Of a DNA stretch of 9,285 nt, positions 5,489 to 9,285 are shown piece by piece. Every line of letters starts with the position of its first letter. Position 1 is the first letter of the stretch. A model generated the notes under the pieces. It was not told the DNA's origin. It saw only the letters and a list, made by a program, of their open reading frames with translations, and did not search any database. Position numbers and translations under genes: made by a program. The stretch is from Negativicutes bacterium (GTDB lineage: Bacteria; Bacillota_C; Negativicutes; Acidaminococcales; Acidaminococcaceae): contig RZYP01000070.1 of assembly GCA_009930275.1 (NCBI GenBank), positions 1 to 9,285 of the forward strand, in the 5' to 3' direction.

Positions 5489-7537
5489 CTAATCAATAAT
5501 GGCTTTGAGCAGCGCATCCTTCGAATCTGAGTAGAATTGGATATCGATTTTAGTCGCCATTTCATCAGATAGATCAAAAAGCTGACGACGGCATGATACG
5601 GGCATGAGCAGCGCTGTTGCACCTTTTTCAATGGCAATTTCTGCCACGTTCACCGGATTATGAATAGCTTCAATCGACCCGCCTAGGTTGATCTCACCAG
5701 CTAGTATCAAGCCCCCGCGCACGCTTTTTTTCAGGAGTGCCGTGCATAGCGCTACGAGTGCAGCCATCCCAAGCTTTGCTCCAGACTTGGCCGCATCAAA
5801 AGCTCTGAGCTGCGCTGTGAATTCATGGTGTCGGGGATCTTTGTCGCCGACCAATTGAAGGGCACGTGCATAAAGGTTCTGCTCCGCGTAACCCATGCTT
5901 TCTTTGAAAGCAGGTGGCACAGGTTTGTTCAGAATCTTCAAACCAGATCCTGGACCTTCGTTAATTTCGATTCTGTATAATCCGGGGTTTTCACCATTCC
6001 CGCCAGGACTGATGGTCCAAACTTGACCTGGCTCTAAAGGATCAGAGCCAATGCTGTTCTCGCTCTGAAGCTCCGGGGTGGATACAAATTTTTCTACTCC
6101 ATCCGTGCCCATGACATAGCTAAAATGAGCATTTCGAAATTCAGCGGCACCGATTTTTTTTTGTTGTTCCTTTACTCGTCTCCTGGATTCTAGGGCGATC
6201 CTAACGGCCCATTCGAGGTCTTCTTCGGGGATCTGCTGTGTACCATCAGGGTGAAGGAGTTTCAGGAGTCCGCTCACGGTCTTATTCACAGCGTTAGTAT
6301 CCCGACCGGATAGTGCCCCTCCAAAAAATACTCTGTTTTGAAGGTGCGAAACTCGGCTCTGATTGCGGAGTTGCGTCCAACATTCTGAAAGGAAGTCACT
6401 GACCAACCCAAAATGATTGGTCAGCAGTTCCTTGCTGATTTTTGGGACATCCCATCCAGGTAGGAATGCGTGAAGACGATCCATGAATGCGGTGTCATCT
6501 CGCATTTCCGGAGGCATGGGGCCGAAAAGATGTCCAACCCGTTGCTGATGTTCCACGTCAACATCGAAATTACCTACCATGACGACACTGCCATCAGCCC
6601 GGATGCTTTCTTTGCCTCGGCTGAACTCGCCCGATTCCATGTAGCCTTTCATGATGTTGACGCCGTCTTTTTGATCAAACGAAATGCCGGAAACTTCGTC
6701 AAAACATACAACGTCATACTGGCAGACCAAGCCTCGCTGCCCGGTGCCCATGTGTACAAACATTCTGGCAACTGTCGCTTTGCCTCCAGAGATCAGGTGC
6801 GCATATGGCGAGACCTGCTGGAATAGGTGGCTTTTGCCCGTGCCTCGGGGACCGAGTTCTACGAGATTGTAATTGCGCTCGACAAAGGGGACCATGCGCA
6901 GAAAAAAAGCATTTTTTTGTCGATCGGATAACGATTGGTCTTCAATACCGATGGAACGGAGTAGGAATGTCTTCCATTCCTCAGTGGAGAACTGAGCCCT
7001 GGCTTCCCCCAGTTTTTCAAGAACATCCCGGTTCGAAAGTTGGATTTCACGCAATCCGTCAATTCCAAACGGGCGGCCATTTTTTTCCTGGGCAATAATG
7101 GGATCGTAGCTAAGCGTGATCTCGGCGTAAAAGCCGCCGGTCAACATGCGTTCGTGTTTGCTCACAATGCCCGACTCAACGCGAGCGTCAGTAAGTCTTA
7201 AACTCGGAAGCGTCGCCAGGTACGAATCGGATTTGGCGTCCAGACGTGCGGAAACAAGGTCGATGATTTTTACCTGCCCCTTTTCCCTGGCGCGGGACTT
7301 GAAAAGCTCTTCCTCGCCAGCTTTAACGGTACGATCCAGAAGCTGCCGCTGTACAATGCCAAGACCTTCATCAATTTCTTCCTGGTCCGTGCTGGCACAA
7401 TACCGGCCAAGCAAAAATTCAACGACATATGTCGGTACAGGGAATTGCCGGCTGAATGTACGCACAAGGTCTTTGCGTACCAGATAGCCTTCGAAGGCTG
7501 AGGCCGCTTTACGATCAATTGCGTCTAAATCCACCAT
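5489..7537 (-). CDS. brxL: BREX system AAA+ protein BrxL (Lon-like)
   Basis: A 682-residue protein, the usual BrxL length. Family features in order: an N-terminal region (about 1-200), an AAA+ core with Walker A GPRGTGKS (229-236), Walker B DVVCFDE (275-281), sensor Asn in VMVGNFD (near 323) and an arginine finger candidate in FMDRLHAFLPGW (R354), then a C-terminal Lon-protease-like fold from about 540. In that fold KSGAKLG (584-590) lies where Lon has its GPSAG serine, so Lys replaces the serine; the Lon lysine position also reads differently. It therefore looks unable to cleave peptides in the Lon manner. BrxL is the last gene of type 1 BREX operons and is needed for blocking phage replication. 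ATG at 7537 is preferred, with GGTGG upstream and one base after the pglZ stop; GTG at 7546 would overlap by 8 bases. Confidence 0.95.
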   Translation of the reverse strand: MVDLDAIDRKAASAFEGYLVRKDLVRTFSRQFPVPTYVVEFLLGRYCASTDQEEIDEGLGIVQRQLLDRTVKAGEEELFKSRAREKGQVKIIDLVSARLDAKSDSYLATLPSLRLTDARVESGIVSKHERMLTGGFYAEITLSYDPIIAQEKNGRPFGIDGLREIQLSNRDVLEKLGEARAQFSTEEWKTFLLRSIGIEDQSLSDRQKNAFFLRMVPFVERNYNLVELGPRGTGKSHLFQQVSPYAHLISGGKATVARMFVHMGTGQRGLVCQYDVVCFDEVSGISFDQKDGVNIMKGYMESGEFSRGKESIRADGSVVMVGNFDVDVEHQQRVGHLFGPMPPEMRDDTAFMDRLHAFLPGWDVPKISKELLTNHFGLVSDFLSECWTQLRNQSRVSHLQNRVFFGGALSGRDTNAVNKTVSGLLKLLHPDGTQQIPEEDLEWAVRIALESRRRVKEQQKKIGAAEFRNAHFSYVMGTDGVEKFVSTPELQSENSIGSDPLEPGQVWTISPGGNGENPGLYRIEINEGPGSGLKILNKPVPPAFKESMGYAEQNLYARALQLVGDKDPRHHEFTAQLRAFDAAKSGAKLGMAALVALCTALLKKSVRGGLILAGEINLGGSIEAIHNPVNVAEIAIEKGATALLMPVSCRRQLFDLSDEMATKIDIQFYSDSKDALLKAIID

Positions 7538-7538
7538 G

Positions 7539-9285
7539 CTATCCACCGATTTGAGTAGAAATTTGTGTTGTCACTACGCCTGCATCATTTGTCAGCACGA
7601 CAAATGCTTCTGTCCCATCAAGGTCCCCATCCATGTCGATGACCAACACGGAGGCCTGACCATCCGCTTCAACTGGTTTGGATTTGTTGATGAGTGAGGA
7701 CGCAGAGTCTTCAGCAAATTTGCGTACGTCAAGTTTCATCCCGGTGAAAGCGCCCTGCGCAAGCACGGAGCAACGAAGCCCTTTCCATTTGACGTCCTCA
7801 ATCGTCACAACTCCTGTGGGAGCGTCCTGGGAGATGATGAGATCGAGGGTCAGGCATTCCTGGAGGCTTAGCCCGCCGTGGGCATACTCTTCGTTACCCC
7901 GGAAGCAACTGATCCCGTCAGCGAGAACCACTGATTGGTCCGGATTCCAAAACCATGGAAAAACACGGTGGTCGGTTGTTGCACCCGATTTGATGAGAGC
8001 ACACCGGCCCCATTTGTTTTCCGAAATAGCGCTTGGAAGTTCAGCTTTTGGTAGCCCTCCAGGCATAAGCAGCCAGCCGTGATCCGTTACCACACGAATT
8101 CTGGTCCAGCCCGCAGCGAGCAAGGCTTCAATGCGCTCGGTCACTTCTGCCAAAAGGGAGGGCAGGTGTTTCGCGATTTTCGCTCCGCGTTCGTGCCCTT
8201 CATGGTCAAGATTACCAATTTCAACCCAGATTTTGTTGATTGTAGATGCTACCGGATAGCCTTGGGCAATCGGGGACGGAATCGGATCTTTAGATCGAAT
8301 TATGAGCCAGCCAGCTTCTTTGAGGGCTTTTTCAAACTGATATGAAGAAAGTGCCTGAAAGTCCGTCGGATCTGGGTTTTCTGCTGCGCTGGATGCCGCT
8401 AGCGGCGCTACGGCAGGTTTTCCTGTGCCGGTTACACTTGGTAAGGCTGCCCACCGTATCTGTTCTTCGGCGGCAACTCCTTTGTGTGCTAGCAAGGATA
8501 GTAAATTGCGGGCACAGTCAAATCGTAAGCCGTCAACAAAAACAATACAGCTTTCTGATTCCACGGCAGGGTTGCCATCTACCCTTATCGTTTCCCAGAT
8601 GTTCTGAAGGTGTCGGGCAGAGTCCTCCAGCCAGGGCAAGTAAAGGCAGCGGATAACAGCGGATACGGCTTTAAAGTCATCCTTGCTGTCAACGGCGGCC
8701 AGAGCGGACAACATCGATGCATCTGCTGCAAAACCACAATCTTGGTAAGCTTTGGTCACATCGTCCAACGTGCCAGCGTTCAAGGGCTTTTGGACGGCTG
8801 TGCTCATAGCTGTCAGATGCTCCAGAGCTAAGGCCAAGGAAGCTTCTTGTAATTCAGCCCATACTAGGCTGCGACGTTGGACATGACGTTGTTCGAGCTT
8901 GATGAGTTCTGTCCTGCAAGTGGATGCGTCCTTGTCGGCAAGAGATAAAAGCACTTTACGCAACTCTGTTTCCTGCTGCTCATTCCACTGCGGCCAGCCC
9001 GCATAATCTGTTGCTGAGCCCATGCTCCACATCATTGAGGTGCCGGGCATTTTACATTTTTTGATTTGTAGTGGGATGTTCGAATAACGATTGGGCGCTT
9101 CGCAAAATCTGTCCCACAATGCTTTCCAGTGATCTTTCCGGAGAGCGAGTTTTTCAGCCGCAATCAAAGGGCCATCTTTTTCAGGATGGGCGGATTCAAC
9201 TTGCAAGTGCAACACCCTCAAAGTTGAATGAAAAGGCAAGGTGGTATAGCCCTTTAGCCTCTCCATCCAACCAAAGATTGAGGGG
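7539..9285 (-). CDS. pglZ: BREX phosphatase-like protein PglZ, type B, N-terminus outside the window
   Basis: The frame stays open through the window edge, so the ATG at 9266 is probably internal: about 581 C-terminal residues of a protein usually near 800. The alkaline-phosphatase-fold core shows metal and active-site motifs: DGLRFD (8517-8534), TDHGW (8073-8087) and YAHGG (7872-7886). The stretch around WDRFCEAPNRYSNIP and KWGRCALIKSG fits what I recall of PglZ type B of BREX-1. PglZ is a core component of every BREX type; its action in host DNA methylation and phage exclusion is still poorly understood. The stop is one base before the brxL ATG, so the two are co-transcribed and probably coupled. 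The remaining BREX genes should lie upstream, past 9285. Confidence 0.93.
   Translation of the reverse strand, partial: PSIFGWMERLKGYTTLPFHSTLRVLHLQVESAHPEKDGPLIAAEKLALRKDHWKALWDRFCEAPNRYSNIPLQIKKCKMPGTSMMWSMGSATDYAGWPQWNEQQETELRKVLLSLADKDASTCRTELIKLEQRHVQRRSLVWAELQEASLALALEHLTAMSTAVQKPLNAGTLDDVTKAYQDCGFAADASMLSALAAVDSKDDFKAVSAVIRCLYLPWLEDSARHLQNIWETIRVDGNPAVESESCIVFVDGLRFDCARNLLSLLAHKGVAAEEQIRWAALPSVTGTGKPAVAPLAASSAAENPDPTDFQALSSYQFEKALKEAGWLIIRSKDPIPSPIAQGYPVASTINKIWVEIGNLDHEGHERGAKIAKHLPSLLAEVTERIEALLAAGWTRIRVVTDHGWLLMPGGLPKAELPSAISENKWGRCALIKSGATTDHRVFPWFWNPDQSVVLADGISCFRGNEEYAHGGLSLQECLTLDLIISQDAPTGVVTIEDVKWKGLRCSVLAQGAFTGMKLDVRKFAEDSASSLINKSKPVEADGQASVLVIDMDGDLDGTEAFVVLTNDAGVVTTQISTQIGG

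Noticed and set aside
5368..5637. 89-codon minus-strand frame overlapping the end of brxL
   Set aside because: Most of it lies out of frame inside brxL, and the part beyond has no binding site. Only its tail is mentioned as a possible remnant.
6470..9000. Many frames antisense or out of frame within brxL and pglZ
   Set aside because: They are shadows of two strongly recognisable proteins and have no independent start signals.
1..9285. CRISPR array
   Set aside because: No series of regularly spaced direct repeats with unique spacers was seen. The tandem 13-mer at 1125-1150 has two copies and no spacer.

Overview
The window joins a stretch of bacterial chromosome to the integrase end of a horizontally acquired element that carries the 3' end of a BREX phage-defence operon. 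The 5S rRNA tail (1-64), a tRNA-Pro with an encoded CCA end and Shine-Dalgarno-led genes point to a Gram-negative bacterium. The 5S tail looks compatible with Desulfovibrio-like Desulfobacterota, but that placement is only a weak guess.

Layout. Positions 1-64 are the end of a 5S rRNA on the + strand. Positions 65-957 hold no convincing gene, but do contain a rho-independent terminator (413-443) and some repeats. At 951-987 is a terminator for a leftward tRNA. At 996-1043 is only the 3' half of tRNA-Pro(CGG), cut inside the anticodon stem-loop, as expected for an attachment site. To its right come AT-rich tandem and palindromic repeats (1114-1156), a gap without a clear gene, and a long leftward tyrosine recombinase (1414-3405). 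Next are a small ribbon-helix-helix protein (3561-3770), a nested inverted-repeat region (3837-3991) and a 301-bp IS21-like non-autonomous element (3997-4297) flanked by the 6-bp duplication TTAGGA. Then follow two divergent small regulators (4298-4609 and 4707-4916) and about 570 bp of AT-rich DNA with no clear gene. Last are brxL (5489-7537) and the C-terminal two thirds or so of pglZ (7539 to the window edge), adjacent on the minus strand.

How it fits together. The integrase probably inserted the element into tRNA-Pro. The small DNA-binding proteins between integrase and BREX are candidates for control of excision, integration or cargo expression. PglZ (type-B-like, alkaline-phosphatase fold) followed by BrxL (AAA+ with a Lon-like C-terminal domain) is the usual end of a type 1 BREX operon. 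The upstream genes (brxA, brxB, brxC, pglX) and the far attachment site would lie beyond position 9285 and are not seen.

The mobility module is visibly AT-rich, while the BREX genes and the rRNA/tRNA flank are closer to balanced composition, so the element looks mosaic. The best new observations are the IS21-like miniature element, whose target duplication rebuilds the stop codon of the neighbouring gene, the nested inverted repeats beside it, and the repeat cluster next to the attachment site.
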